Part shown: positions 42,791 to 52,807 of the stretch, piece by piece
How positions within the stretch are numbered: the stretch's first letter is position 1
Layout of the letters: every line of letters begins with the position of its first letter
DNA from: JAAXIE01 sp965204245
GTDB lineage: Bacteria; Chloroflexota; Dehalococcoidia; Lucifugimonadales; JAAXIE01
Assembly: GCA_965204245.1 (NCBI GenBank)
Contig: CBDBED010000012.1
Coordinates: forward strand, 124,001-188,000
DNA: 64,000 nucleotides
Direction: 5' to 3'
The notes under the pieces: model-generated
Seen by the model: the letters and a program-made list of their open reading frames with translations, nothing else
Told to the model about the DNA's origin: nothing
The model's database searches: none
Program-made: the position numbers and the translations under genes

Positions 42791-43835
42791 ATGCCACGCC
42801 GCTTCTATGCTGCTCACCGATGGGTCGCCGCGATGATGCTGCGCAAGTATGGGCTGGCGCTGATTGCAATGGCTGTTGTCGCGACCCTTGCCTGTTCTAC
42901 CGCATCCGATGACTCCAAAGACCCCATCGTCCTCAATGATCTTGGCTGGGACAGCGCATTGTCCCAGAACCGCATCGCCCAATACATCGTGGAGAAGGGC
43001 TACGGGTATCCTACTGACGTGATGGAAGGCGGTACGACAGTAGCCATCCCCGCCCTGAGACGGGGCGACAGCGATGTGATGATGGAGCTTTGGCTGCCCA
43101 ACGCGAGGGAAGCCTGGGAGGAGGCCACGGTAGCCGGGGAAGTGGTCTCTCTTGGCGAAAGCTTGAGCAAACTCTCCCAATCGGCATTTATGATTCCCGC
43201 TTACATGCAGGAGGCGCACCCGGGGCTGGACAGCGTCGAAGACCTCAAAGAGGAGCAATACAGGAAGCTGTTCGCAACCGCAGAAAGTGGCGGCAAGGCC
43301 AGGCTGGTTTCCTGTCCCGACGGATGGGCCTGCAACGTGGTGAACGAAGTCCAGGTCAACGGCTATGGCCTTCCACATCGTCGTCCCTGAGTCCGAAGCG
43401 GCGTTGCACAGCGAGCTTTTCGACCTCTACGAGAAGGGGGAGCCCTGGCTGGGTTACCTGGACAGCAGCATGGCCCCCGCGTTGAAGCTGGACATGGTCC
43501 GGTTGGAAGAACCCCCCTATAGCCACGCGTGCTGGGCCACGACCAAAGCCTGCGCGTACGATGAGACGACTCTCCTGATCGCAGCGCGCCCCGAATTGCT
43601 GATGCGGGCGCCCGAAGTGGCCGGCATGTTGCGCAAGTGGGACTTGTCTACCGACGACTACACATCCATGTCTATATGGCGGATCGACAACGACGCCAGC
43701 CATGCCGATACCGCGGTCTGGTGGTTGAATAACAACTCAAGCATCTGGCGCCAGTGGGTGATGAACGAGGCTGCCAACGCCATACAGGAGGCCCTTGACC
43801 GCGAAGAGCGCGCTGAAGGGTGGCCTGACCAATAG
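42791..43835 (+). pseudogene. Glycine-betaine/proline-type ABC substrate-binding protein, one frameshift
   Basis: Two frames join near 43372. First part: signal sequence (KYGLALIAMAVVATLACSTA, a loose lipobox at Cys), then LNDLGWDSALSQNRIAQYIV, PALRRGDSDVMMELWLPNAR, LSQSAFMIPAYMQEAHPGLD. After the shift: IVVPESEAALHSELFDLYEK, GEPWLGYLDSSMAPALKLDM and a C-terminal helix. The fold fits OpuAC-type binding proteins for betaine or choline. One base is missing in the CTATGGCCTTCCACATC stretch. No permease or ATPase gene is adjacent, so it is an orphan. RBS AGGAGGAGAG precedes the ATG by six bases. Confidence 0.7.
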
Positions 43836-44798
43836 AGCCGCGTGGCCGGTATCACGATTGGGAACATATTCCCCGTCGGTAAACGTCAAAGGGGGTAACA
43901 GGCTCTCTCGAATGCGCGGAAAAGCAAAATCGGGCCTGGTGAGGAGACGAAAGATGCGTGAGAACGCTAATGGCCTGTATGGGCGAAGAAGTCGGGCTGG
44001 CTCACCGTGCTCGTTGTGGCCCCGTGCCTCACGGCGGCCGCCCTGCTTGCGGCATGCGGCGGCGAACCGCAGCCCGGCTCGCCAGCAAGCCCCACAGTCA
44101 CAACGGGCAGCGCCGGCACAAACACCCCTGACCCGACGGAAGTCCCGCCGTCCGCCGCGCCGGGTCTTCCGGCCACCCAGGAACCATCGACCAAGGTCCG
44201 TTCGGACAGGGAGCGGGCCTCGCCGTCTGCGGGTAACGCTGACTTGGCGGGCCTGGTCGATGGCAACAACGCCTTCGCCTTCGACCTGTACCGGGCGCTG
44301 AGGGCGCAGGACGGGAACCTGTTCTACTCGCCCCACAGCATCTCTCTGGCCCTCGCCATGACCCACGCCGGAGCGAGGGGAGAGACCGAGCAGCAGATGG
44401 CAGACGCGCTCCGCTTCTCCCTGCCCCGGGACCGGCTTCACCCCGCGTTCAACGCCCTGGACCAGGAGCTCGCCTCCCGCGGCGAGGGACTACAGGAGGA
44501 AGACGGCGAGGGCTTCAGGCTGAGCATCGTCAACGCGGTCTGGGGACAGCGGGAGCACCCGTTCTGGGAGCCGTTCCTGGACGTTTTGGCGGAGAGCTAC
44601 GGGGCGGGTGTGAGGCAGGCGGATTTTCGCGAGATGACGGAGGAGTCGAGGCTCGCCATCAACGACTGGGTTGCCGAGAACACCGAGGACAAGGATAAGG
44701 GACCTTATCCCGCCGGGCATCATAAATGGGACTTATATCTCTGTGTCCCTAAAGAGATACAATGTGAACATCTCGACAAGTTGCCGGAGGTGTTCGGA

Positions 44799-45038
44799 AT
44801 GGAATTCAATGAAGCGCGAATGGCAGGGCATATCGTGGCCCTAGAGGGCGTAGTTGCCCTATTGACTCCTTCTCTTGGGAGTGACCATGTTCGCCGCGCT
44901 CAGGCACAGACGATCTATATGGGGATGCAACAGCGTGCCGAGATCGGCATCCTCTGGGAGAATGAGGCCACGCCGGAGCAAGTCGAGGACTTCCTCAGTG
45001 GATTGCGTAGTGGCTTGGATACTATGATGCGGTTGTGA
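44799..45038 (+). CDS. Small hypothetical protein inside the insertion
   Basis: 79 aa, MEFNEARMAGHIVALEGVVA at the start, later QAQTIYMGMQQRAEIG and ENEATPEQVEDFLSGLRSGL. GGAGG lies eight to nine bases upstream of the ATG. It is mostly helical; the frame happens to be continuous with the serpin's first half. No family recognised. Confidence 0.45.
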   Translation: MEFNEARMAGHIVALEGVVALLTPSLGSDHVRRAQAQTIYMGMQQRAEIGILWENEATPEQVEDFLSGLRSGLDTMMRL

Positions 45039-45123
45039 TGTCTGCAATACAATACCTTAATTTCTCAACATTATGAAGAAGGGGGGATGTATTGCTGCGG
45101 CTTGGGCTATCGACTTTGCGGGA

Positions 45124-45345
45124 TTATCCCCGAGGTGGGAAGGGGTCGTTGCCGTGACTGTCCTTTTCCCGAATCTTGCCATCCTTGCCATGAATGACTA
45201 GTTCGGTACCTTGGTTGCGAGCAATTTCCCGGCCTCGATCTATGGCCTCTTGTTGAGTATCATAGATGCCGGATGCCTTATCCCCACCCCCTCGCTGGAT
45301 GGCCCACTTGTCTCCCCTAGGAACTACATGATGTGAGTCGCTCAT
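45124..45345 (-). CDS. DUF2188-family protein
   Basis: 73 aa, the typical length of this small uncharacterised family. The full pattern is present: HHVVPRGDKWAIQRGGGDKA, DTQQEAIDRGREIARNQGTE, LVIHGKDGKIREKDSHGNDP. A TATAAT box lies some 25 bp upstream on the minus strand (45373-45368). Members are common on mobile DNA; the function is unknown. Sits inside the serpin insertion. Confidence 0.85.
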   Translation of the reverse strand: MSDSHHVVPRGDKWAIQRGGGDKASGIYDTQQEAIDRGREIARNQGTELVIHGKDGKIREKDSHGNDPFPPRG

Positions 45346-45447
45346 ATCGCCGTCCCCAAGTTGATATTATATTGCCATTGTAGCACCCGAAGAGAAGGCT
45401 TGCAAAGTCTTGGTTGACATTCCGCACATATGACGCTAGAAAAGAGT

Positions 45448-45476
45448 ACAGCCCCTAGGGGGTGTCTAGGGGCTGT
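45448..45476 (-). terminator. Terminator in the serpin insertion (minus strand)
   Basis: ACAGCCCCTAG (45448-45458) and its perfect complement (45466-45476) around a 7-base loop. On the minus strand TACTCTTTTC follows, giving a T-rich tail. It lies 95 bp past the minus-strand gene ending at 45571. Confidence 0.65.
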
Positions 45477-45570
45477 CATGCTAGAAGAGGTACAAATGTT
45501 GTCAGATCAAGATCGAGTGGAACTTAGAAACCTACTGAGTGATTTCACATTCCAGGACAACGAAGAATTG

Positions 45571-45765
45571 CTAGCGTCCCTCGTTAGGACCTTGACCCAT
45601 GAGATGCTTATAGCGGGGGTCATCGCGCAACACAGCCCCGATACCATAGATGACTTCACGACGCCGGGCTTTGAAATCGAGCTTGACGCTATCCTCGGCA
45701 ATGTCGGCGCTGTTGCCATGGACAACACCTTCCGCAGAATTAAGTTTTTCCTCAGAACGCTCCAT
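45571..45765 (-). CDS. Small hypothetical protein inside the insertion (strand uncertain)
   Basis: 64 aa, MERSEEKLNSAEGVVHGNSA then LDFKARRREVIYGIGAVLRD. AAAGGAG six bases upstream and a terminator downstream favour this strand. However, the plus strand has an overlapping frame at 45498-45792 (98 aa, MLSDQDRVELRNLLSDFTFQ) with its own AGAGG site, and both look protein-like. At most one is likely to be the main product. Confidence 0.4.
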   Translation of the reverse strand: MERSEEKLNSAEGVVHGNSADIAEDSVKLDFKARRREVIYGIGAVLRDDPRYKHLMGQGPNEGR

Positions 45766-46637
45766 GGGTTCTCCTTTCCCGACGGAGAGTAGATTCTTAC
45801 CGTAACGCATATTCCGTTACATACTATACTACAGTATGTCAAGACCCTGCGCTAGTCAATTCTATACCAGACTTGGCATCAACACACCTAGGCCATTGCC
45901 TATTTTACAGACCTTCCTTGACGGTAGCAACGTATCTGAACTACCCTGCCAAACCGTTGACATCCCCTGACCCGGATGGTGCTGACCAACGCGATCTATT
46001 TCAACGCCTCCTGGACATACCCCTTCGACGAGGCGGACACCCGCCAGCACCCCTTCCGTCTTCTGAACGACACCGCCGTCGACGTCCCGATGATGAGAAC
46101 GTCGGAGGAGTTCCTCTATGCGGCGGGAGACGGATGCCAGGCCGTGGACCTGCCCTACGTCGGATATGAGCTGTCCATGACCGTCATAGTCCCGGATAGG
46201 GGCCGGTTCCGAGAGTTCGAGGATTCCCTGGACGTTGCCCTCGTAGACCGGATTGTGGAGGTCCTAGAGTTCCGCTCCGTTACGCTCGACCTGCCGAAGT
46301 TCGAGTTCGACTCCGAGTTCCATCTGAGCGAGACCCTCAAGACCATGGGCATGTCCGACGCTTCGACAGCGCCTCCTCCGACTTCTCTGGCATGGACGGG
46401 CGGTCCTGTCTGGCGGGAGACGCCGAGTGCCTCTTCATCCGGGAGGTGGTGCACAAGGCATTCGTGTCGGTGGACGAAGCGGGCACCGAGGCGGCCGCGG
46501 CCACCGCCGTCATGATGCAGGCCGAATCCGCTCCCCCGGACCCGGTCAGCGTCACGGTGGACAGGCCGTTCATCTTCCTGATCCGGGATAGGGAGACCGG
46601 GGTTGTCCTGTTCGTCGGACGGGTGGAGGAGCCGTAG

Positions 46638-46965
46638 GGTGGCCGTCGGCGCATCGGGGCGTGCGGGCTGCCGAGGGGTTCCCACGCTGGTGGAGGCGGA
46701 CGCGCTGGAATCAAGATGTGTGGAGAACTGCGCGAGCCTATCTCCACTACATCTGTGAGTCCCTTCAGTGGGGCCCCCAACCCATATTGGGAGGGGGAAG
46801 GGGCGGATTTCCGCCGCATTGACACATCACTCCAATGCTTCAATAAGGCTCATTGAGAGCCATTAGTTTAGCACCTGTGGACGCAGTGTGGGCGTCTCCC
46901 TGCCTACACTAAAAAACAATTAACGGTTTATTGGCGTTATATCTCACTTTGGCGGTAGTTAGTGA
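46638..46965. other. Gap between the serpin remnant and the cas promoter
   Basis: No gene is supported. It becomes AT-rich toward its right end, as expected before a promoter. Confidence 0.5.
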
Positions 46966-46995
46966 TTGACAACCTTGCGGTTAAAACGGTAGTAT
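46966..46995 (+). promoter_or_regulatory. Probable promoter of the cas operon
   Basis: TTGACA (46966-46971), 18 bases, TAGTAT (46990-46995). It is in AT-rich sequence about 215 bp upstream of csb1 and is the best sigma-70-like match there. Confidence 0.55.
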
Positions 46996-47211
46996 GGCTC
47001 GTAACATCAACAATGGAGGCTGGGCTTTGTTCACATGCGAGATTGAGATATACAGATTCATGGCCAACCTGAAGGTCAGTTGCGATCATCATATATCCTA
47101 TATCAGAGCCCAACCCGGTCAGCCAGTAACAGGCCGGACGGTGCAAGACCGTCGTTTACTAACGGTTCAAGCTGAAGGGTGCACTACAACGTTGAAGAAG
47201 TGGAGGTCGTG

Positions 47212-48408
47212 ATGGACACGATCACATTGAAACATGTTAGAGACGCGCTCGCTGGCAATGCTGCGGCCTTCCGCAGCATCACTGAGTATCAACCAGCAGG
47301 CGGCACCGGGGACAAAGTCTTTCCGCCCACCTACGAGGGAGGCCTCTACGCCGAAGAGACTAGGTACATCGACGGCATGGAAGTCCCGTGCGTTCTCCTA
47401 GACTCCGTCCAATCACAGGCCAACCGCATGGAGATGGCGCTGCTCGAGGATTGGCAGACCGGAAACTGTTCCTTACCGGTAATCACAGTCGACTTCACCG
47501 GTCGTGACCTCCTCAAACCCTTTAGGGTCAGCAGCTTGGAAGCGCCCCATCGCATATCGGATGCTCTATTGCGGGATAGTCTCTTGGAAGGGGCCTCGTT
47601 TAGACAATCCGAACCGGGAAGACGGATAGATTCTGTTGACCTCAGAAACGCTACTGCCCTGTTCGAGTTGAACCCAACCGCCCTCGTATTCGGCTTATGG
47701 GATAGCACCGGACCTCGCGGGGGGATGGGTGTCAAATTCCAGCGAGCCCTAGTCTCTGAGATTATCGGCCTGCATGCTCAACAGGGGAAGAAGACCAGCA
47801 GTCGCATAGACCCTGCCCAGATAATGAGAGGGGCTGGGCCCGTCTACCGTACTACCCAGGGAGGCTGGACTCTAGACCAAGCGGACGCGGACGACCCGAG
47901 GAGGGCTGGCGTCCGACCTGCAGAGGTGAATCACGGCAACGTGGTTCCGAGCATCGCCGATGGCGGCTACACCATCAGTAAGGCTGTTCAGACCACCGTG
48001 TTGTCCCTGCCGGCTCTGCGTCGTCTCAGATTCCCCATAGGTGATTCTGCTTCAGACCCTGACAGAGACTTGACAGCTCGTACTGCACTGGCTGCCCTGG
48101 CGTTGCTCGCGGCCGCCTTGGTACGCGAACAGGGTGCGGACCTGCGCAGCCGCTGCCTATTGGCTGCCACAGGACCGATCGGCTGGGAACTTCTGGGCAG
48201 TCCTAAGGTCGAAACCAAGGTGTTTGAACTGCCCGTCGAGCAGGCTCGTGCGATCTATGGACAAGCTGTCGAGGCGGCAAAAAGCGCGGGCCTTCCATGG
48301 ATGGACACCGAATTGATACTTCAACCCTCACCACAGTTGCTTGGACTGGTGAGACACAGCCAGGAGTTGGCCGCAGCGGTTAAGGGCGATACCGGGGCAG
48401 ATTCGTAA
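47212..48408 (+). CDS. csb1: Csb1, the type I-G Cas7 backbone protein
   Basis: 398 aa. Backbone subunit of the type I-G (formerly I-U) Cascade, coating the crRNA spacer. I start at the ATG after GGAGG; a GTG eleven codons earlier is possible. Recognisable blocks: FPPTYEGGLYAEETRYIDGM, VPCVLLDSVQSQANRMEMAL, and the Gly-rich DSTGPRGGMGVKFQRALVSE, all typical of the Csb1/GSU0053 family. Its stop overlaps the start of csb2 (TAATG), so the pair is translationally coupled. First gene of the cas operon. Confidence 0.93.
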   Translation: MDTITLKHVRDALAGNAAAFRSITEYQPAGGTGDKVFPPTYEGGLYAEETRYIDGMEVPCVLLDSVQSQANRMEMALLEDWQTGNCSLPVITVDFTGRDLLKPFRVSSLEAPHRISDALLRDSLLEGASFRQSEPGRRIDSVDLRNATALFELNPTALVFGLWDSTGPRGGMGVKFQRALVSEIIGLHAQQGKKTSSRIDPAQIMRGAGPVYRTTQGGWTLDQADADDPRRAGVRPAEVNHGNVVPSIADGGYTISKAVQTTVLSLPALRRLRFPIGDSASDPDRDLTARTALAALALLAAALVREQGADLRSRCLLAATGPIGWELLGSPKVETKVFELPVEQARAIYGQAVEAAKSAGLPWMDTELILQPSPQLLGLVRHSQELAAAVKGDTGADS

Positions 48409-49880
48409 TGGTCGCACTAGCGCTTCGATTTCTGACTGGATGCTCTGTCTCCAGCAGTCCGACAGACCGGGAACGTCCGGAATGGCCGCCGCACCCTGAC
48501 CGTGTGTTCATGGCCTTGGCCAGTGCTTACTTCGAAACCCAAGGGGATTCCGACGAGAGAGGGGCGCTCCTGTGGCTGGAACGGCAGGGACCGCCTGAAA
48601 TCCGCGCCAGCGAGCACACGAAGAGGGCCATCATTACGTCGTTCGTTCCTGTGAACGACACAACCATGCCGAAGACCCGTGCCAATGAGGCTCTGACGCC
48701 TCAACAAGGGGAGATGGGAATCCGGATATTGCCAGAGTTCAGAGGAAGGCAACCCAGGCAGTTCCCTGTAGCGATCCCCCAGGACCCAACGGTGTATTTC
48801 ATCTGGCAGTCTGATACGCCCGCCGATGTTCTTCATGGCCTTGAATCCCTGTGCAACAAACTCATAAGGGTGGGACACTCTTCCTCATTGGTGCAGGCGT
48901 GGATTCCTGATTCTTGCGTAATTCCAAACCTAGTGCCGACCGAAGGGATGGCTCGCATGGCCCTGCGCGTCCCGGGTATCGGCAGGCTGCAGCACCTGGA
49001 GGACTGTTACGGGAAGCAGCAGCGTCCGGAACGGTCCCGTTGGGCTGGTTACGAGAGACCATCGGACCCGGTGCAGACCGACGTTCCCCATTCCGTGTTC
49101 GACGCACGTCTATTGGTGCTTCGGCATGTACCACGAGCCCACGACAAACTTCTCGGCTTGGAGGGCACGCTCACGCTGACCGAGGGCCTTCATGATGCAG
49201 TGGTAAAGCTCTGCCCTGAACCGGTGCCGGAGTGGGTAAGTGGCCACGAGGCGGACGGCCATCCTTCTCAGAATCCCCATCTCGCATTCTTAACGCTGCC
49301 GTTTGTTGGAGCCAAACACGCGGACGGGCGCTTGCTGGGAGTTGGGCTGGCTATTCCGAGGACGGTGCCCCTCGGGGAGGTGGCACGGTGCTTGAATCCT
49401 GTGTTCGGGTACAACTCAGATGGATCATTCCGGAACCTCCATCTTTACAAGGGAACAGTCTTCGATTGGGTCTTGGAATTGGAGCGGAGTGGGAATCCGC
49501 CAGTTTCGCTGAGGGATTGGACGTGGACCCGGCCCGCAAGGCGCTGGGCGACCGTCACCCCCATAGCGTTCGACAGGCATCCCAAGGGCGACCACATGGA
49601 TGAACAGTTAGAGGAAATGGTGGGAGAGGCCTGTGAACGCATCGGACTCCCAACTCCGCGAGATGTTCTCATGAGTCAGCTTGCCCTTCATGAAGGCACT
49701 CCACATAGCCGGGGATTCAGGCCCATGAGACGCAAGTCGGGTAATGGAAACTTGCGTCATTCGCATGCCGTGATCACCTTCAACGAGCCGGTTCGCGGTC
49801 CGATTATCTTGGGGGCCGGCCGGTATCGAGGCTATGGTCTATGCAGGCCAGTGCGTGGCCAGGAGGAAGAGGAGTGGTGA
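48408..49880 (+). CDS. csb2: Csb2, fused Cas5-Cas6 protein of type I-G
   Basis: 490 aa. In type I-G this protein combines Cas5 (crRNA 5'-handle binding) with a Cas6-like part that processes the pre-crRNA. The N-terminus MVALALRFLTGCSVSSSPTD followed by WPPHPDRVFMALASAYFET is characteristic. The second half shows PHLAFLTLPFVGAKHADGRL and the C-terminal Gly-rich GAGRYRGYGLCRP loop of RAMP proteins. It overlaps csb1 at its start and cas3 at its end (TGATG). Confidence 0.92.
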   Translation: MVALALRFLTGCSVSSSPTDRERPEWPPHPDRVFMALASAYFETQGDSDERGALLWLERQGPPEIRASEHTKRAIITSFVPVNDTTMPKTRANEALTPQQGEMGIRILPEFRGRQPRQFPVAIPQDPTVYFIWQSDTPADVLHGLESLCNKLIRVGHSSSLVQAWIPDSCVIPNLVPTEGMARMALRVPGIGRLQHLEDCYGKQQRPERSRWAGYERPSDPVQTDVPHSVFDARLLVLRHVPRAHDKLLGLEGTLTLTEGLHDAVVKLCPEPVPEWVSGHEADGHPSQNPHLAFLTLPFVGAKHADGRLLGVGLAIPRTVPLGEVARCLNPVFGYNSDGSFRNLHLYKGTVFDWVLELERSGNPPVSLRDWTWTRPARRWATVTPIAFDRHPKGDHMDEQLEEMVGEACERIGLPTPRDVLMSQLALHEGTPHSRGFRPMRRKSGNGNLRHSHAVITFNEPVRGPIILGAGRYRGYGLCRPVRGQEEEEW

Positions 49881-52807
49881 TGAACCCGTTGGACCCCGAC
49901 CGCTTCAATGAATTTTTTGAGCAGGTACATGGCGTCTCGCCGTTTCCCTGGCAGCAAAGGCTGGCCGAGCAGGTGACCAGTCTGCAGCTCGGTCCGGGGT
50001 GCTGGCCGGAGGCCCTGGCCTTGCCTACCGCTGCCGGCAAGACTGCCTGCATCGATATCGCGGTATTCGCACTGGCGTGTCAGGCGAACCTAGAACCGGA
50101 TATCCGTACTGCTCCCCGCCGCATTTTCTTCGTCGTGGACCGCCGCATCATCGTGGACGCGACCTACGAACGCGCAGTACGACTAGCGTCAATGCTGAAG
50201 GGCGCCAAAGACGGGATCGTTAGGGAAGTTGCCGACAACCTGAGATGCCTCGTCAGAGACGACGGATCCGATGAGATAGACCCCCTGACCGTGCTGCGGA
50301 TGCGCGGCGGGACCTATCGGGACGACAGATGGTTCAGTTCTCCCCTGCAACCTGCGGTAGTAGTCTCCACCGTCGACCAGTTAGGGTCGCGACTGCTGTT
50401 CCGCGGATATGGCCCCAGCCACTACATGTGGCCAGTTCACGCCGGGCTGGCATGCAACGACAGCCTCGTAATACTGGACGAGGCCCATTGCGCCAATCCC
50501 TTTGGGCAAACCCTGCGGTCGGTCATTCAGTACAGGCAGTGGACAACAGAGCATGACAGCATACTGACCGCTCCCTTTTGCGTGACATTGGTTTCCGCCA
50601 CCCCTCCAGGTGGAGTAGAGGGCCAGTTCACCGCCGAGGAGGAAGACCGGAGACACAACGTCCTGGGACCCCGGATCGCTTGCCCCAAACCTGCCCGACT
50701 CGTTCAAGTTAGGGCCATCAGGAACGAAGCGTCCTCTCTGCAGTGGCCCGGGCGTATCGCGACCGAGGCCATCAAGCTGCTTAGCGATGACCGCAAGGTC
50801 ATAGGCATCATCGTGAATCGGGTGGCGACGGCAAAAGCCGTCCATCATGCACTTCTAGACCTTGGGCATCAATCACTCCTGCTAACGGGGCGCATGAGGC
50901 CGCTGGATTACGATTACTCTCTGGAACACTTGGAGGGCATGAAGACGGGTGGGAGTCGAGAAGGTTTGGGGAACCGGTTCGTGGTGTCCACCCAAACCCT
51001 GGAGGTGGGGGCAGACCTGGACTTTGACGGCTTGGTTACTGAATGTGCCAGCCTTGACGCCCTTCGTCAGCGTTTTGGCCGATTGAACAGAGCTGGCCGC
51101 TGGATAGAGGCACGGGCCAGCATACTCGGCCGGTCAGACCAGGCGGGCAAGGGCAGGGTTGATCCCATATACGGTGAGGCATTGTCGCGTACCTGGGAGT
51201 GGCTGCAGCAGGAGGCGTGCGAAGGAGAAGTGGACTTTGGGGTAGAGGCCTTTGAGAAACTGCTGCCAACGAACTCGGAGGATCGACAGAAATTGCTCCG
51301 GGCGCTTTCGGCACCTGCGCCTGATGCCCCGATCATGATGCCCTCCCACATAGATGCATGGGCCCAGACTTCTCCCACACCCGAACCTGACCCGGATGTC
51401 TCCGTGTTCTTGCATGGACCTGACCAAGGCGCCCCCGACGTCCAAGTCTGCTGGCGCGCCGACCTGCCACAGCATTGCAGAGAGTCGGATGCTGTCGATA
51501 TCATCAGCATGTGTCCACCCGTATCCGCCGAATGCATACCGGTACCCATTTCCATTGTCCGCTCTTGGCTTGCTGGGAACGATGACAGTGCTCGGGACCT
51601 CAGCGACCTTGCGGGCATGAGTTATGAAACCGACAGCACTGGAGCAGCAAACCGTAGTGTGCTGATTTGGCGAGGTCCGGAAGATAGCGGATTGGCTGCA
51701 AGCCGACCGCGCTTGCGGCCTGGGGATACTCTGGTCATTCCTACAGCTCTGGGAGGTTGGGACTCTCTCGGCCACATACCCGAGGAGCGCGATATAGACA
51801 TTGGGGATGAAGCACATCTGAAGTCTCGAGGTATCCCCTTGCTGAGGCTTCACCGAGATACGCTTCAGCAATGGCCCGAATGTCCGGCAAAGGACAAGCT
51901 CCGCTCAATGGCCCAAGATGCGAGCGACATGGAAGACGTGAACGAGTTCCGACAACTATTGGAGGAGGTCGTGGAGCACGTCCAAACACCGGACTGGTTG
52001 ACGCAAGCCGCCCTGGCATGGGTGGAGGACCCGCGACCCAAGATGCTGTCGCACCCTGGTGGAGGACTTGTGCTGAGAGGTTCCCGCAAGATGAGGGACC
52101 TTGGCCATGAAACAGGTACTCCCACCGACGAGGACGACACCTACTCCGCAACCGTTGAGGTTTCTCTGCAGGACCATCTCGATGGCGTGACTAGCTGGGC
52201 CAAGCGCTTCGCACGGGGGGTAGGACTGCCGGATGACTTGGCCCAGGATATCACTATGGCCGCGCAGTTCCACGACGAGGGCAAAGCCGACCCCCGGTTC
52301 CAAGCCTTGCTCCATGGCGGAAATCCTTGGGCTGCGGAGGCATCGGGAGCACTGCTGGCGAAATCCGGCAGCATCCCTCTCACTCGACGAGAGCATCGGA
52401 GGGCCTGTCGGGAGAGCGGATTTCCGATGGGCGGACGACATGAACTGCTGTCCGTTCGTATGGTCGAAAGTGCCAAGGGACTGCTGGAGTCAGCCAACGA
52501 CCCCGACCTGGTGCTGCACCTTGTGGCGAGTCATCACGGACGCTGTCGGCCGTTTGCCCCAGTCGTCAAGGACTCTTTACCTCAGGAAGTCGAAGATGCC
52601 AGGTTCGGGCACGCTATGTTCGCAACCAGCCCTACGCTCCTTGACCGGCTCGACAGCGGGGTGCCTGAACGTTTCTGGCGACTGGTGCGCAGGTACGGTT
52701 GGTGGGGTCTTGCTTGGCTGGAAGCCCTGCTCCGGCTTGCCGACCATAGCCGGAGCGAGGAAGAGAGGACCTGCGGCGTGGAGCGGCCAGGAAGGGATGC
52801 GGAATGA
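49880..52807 (+). CDS. cas3: Cas3 helicase-nuclease with C-terminal HD domain (type I-G)
   Basis: 975 aa from the ATG overlapping the csb2 stop. It unwinds and degrades target DNA after Cascade binding. Helicase motifs in order: PTAAGKT (Walker A, about residue 51), VILDEAHC (motif II, about 202), LVSATPP (III), QRFGRLNRAGR (VI, about 396). The HD nuclease lies at the C-terminus, as in type I-G: DHLDGV, AAQFHDEGKADPRFQ (about 797), GGRHELLSVRM and LVASHHGRCRPF. All catalytic residues I looked for are present. Four-base ATGA overlap with the next gene. Confidence 0.94.
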   Translation: MNPLDPDRFNEFFEQVHGVSPFPWQQRLAEQVTSLQLGPGCWPEALALPTAAGKTACIDIAVFALACQANLEPDIRTAPRRIFFVVDRRIIVDATYERAVRLASMLKGAKDGIVREVADNLRCLVRDDGSDEIDPLTVLRMRGGTYRDDRWFSSPLQPAVVVSTVDQLGSRLLFRGYGPSHYMWPVHAGLACNDSLVILDEAHCANPFGQTLRSVIQYRQWTTEHDSILTAPFCVTLVSATPPGGVEGQFTAEEEDRRHNVLGPRIACPKPARLVQVRAIRNEASSLQWPGRIATEAIKLLSDDRKVIGIIVNRVATAKAVHHALLDLGHQSLLLTGRMRPLDYDYSLEHLEGMKTGGSREGLGNRFVVSTQTLEVGADLDFDGLVTECASLDALRQRFGRLNRAGRWIEARASILGRSDQAGKGRVDPIYGEALSRTWEWLQQEACEGEVDFGVEAFEKLLPTNSEDRQKLLRALSAPAPDAPIMMPSHIDAWAQTSPTPEPDPDVSVFLHGPDQGAPDVQVCWRADLPQHCRESDAVDIISMCPPVSAECIPVPISIVRSWLAGNDDSARDLSDLAGMSYETDSTGAANRSVLIWRGPEDSGLAASRPRLRPGDTLVIPTALGGWDSLGHIPEERDIDIGDEAHLKSRGIPLLRLHRDTLQQWPECPAKDKLRSMAQDASDMEDVNEFRQLLEEVVEHVQTPDWLTQAALAWVEDPRPKMLSHPGGGLVLRGSRKMRDLGHETGTPTDEDDTYSATVEVSLQDHLDGVTSWAKRFARGVGLPDDLAQDITMAAQFHDEGKADPRFQALLHGGNPWAAEASGALLAKSGSIPLTRREHRRACRESGFPMGGRHELLSVRMVESAKGLLESANDPDLVLHLVASHHGRCRPFAPVVKDSLPQEVEDARFGHAMFATSPTLLDRLDSGVPERFWRLVRRYGWWGLAWLEALLRLADHSRSEEERTCGVERPGRDAE

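Larger units (their letters stand above)
44722..45964. mobile_element. 1243-bp insertion in the serpin gene
   Basis: Flanked by CATC (44718-44721 and 45961-45964), a possible 4-bp target duplication; exact removal restores the serpin frame. No terminal inverted repeats and no transposase are visible. It carries three small genes, one plus- and two minus-strand. Lower GC than its surroundings. Confidence 0.55.
43954..46637 (+). pseudogene. Serpin lipoprotein gene, split by an insertion and frameshifted
   Basis: Serine protease inhibitor. The ATG at 43954 has a GAGGAG site, but one base too many near 43985 moves the lipoprotein signal (LVVAPCLTAAALLAACGGEP) into the next frame; a GTG at 44007 gives that frame a start. 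The first serpin half runs to 44721: FDLYRALRAQDGNLFYSPHS, SLALAMTHAGARGETEQQM, AINDWVAENTED. The second half resumes at 45965 with PLTRMVLTNAIYFNASWTYP. Removing 44722-45964 rejoins both halves in frame. Another one-base loss near 46362 shifts the end, which holds the hinge and loop (VSVDEAGTEAAAATAVMMQA) and DRPFIFLIRDRETGVVLFVG. As it stands it yields no whole serpin. Confidence 0.75.

Noticed and set aside
47346..52441. Several minus-strand frames opposite the cas genes
   Set aside because: All are shadows; the plus-strand genes have family motifs and overlapping starts and stops.
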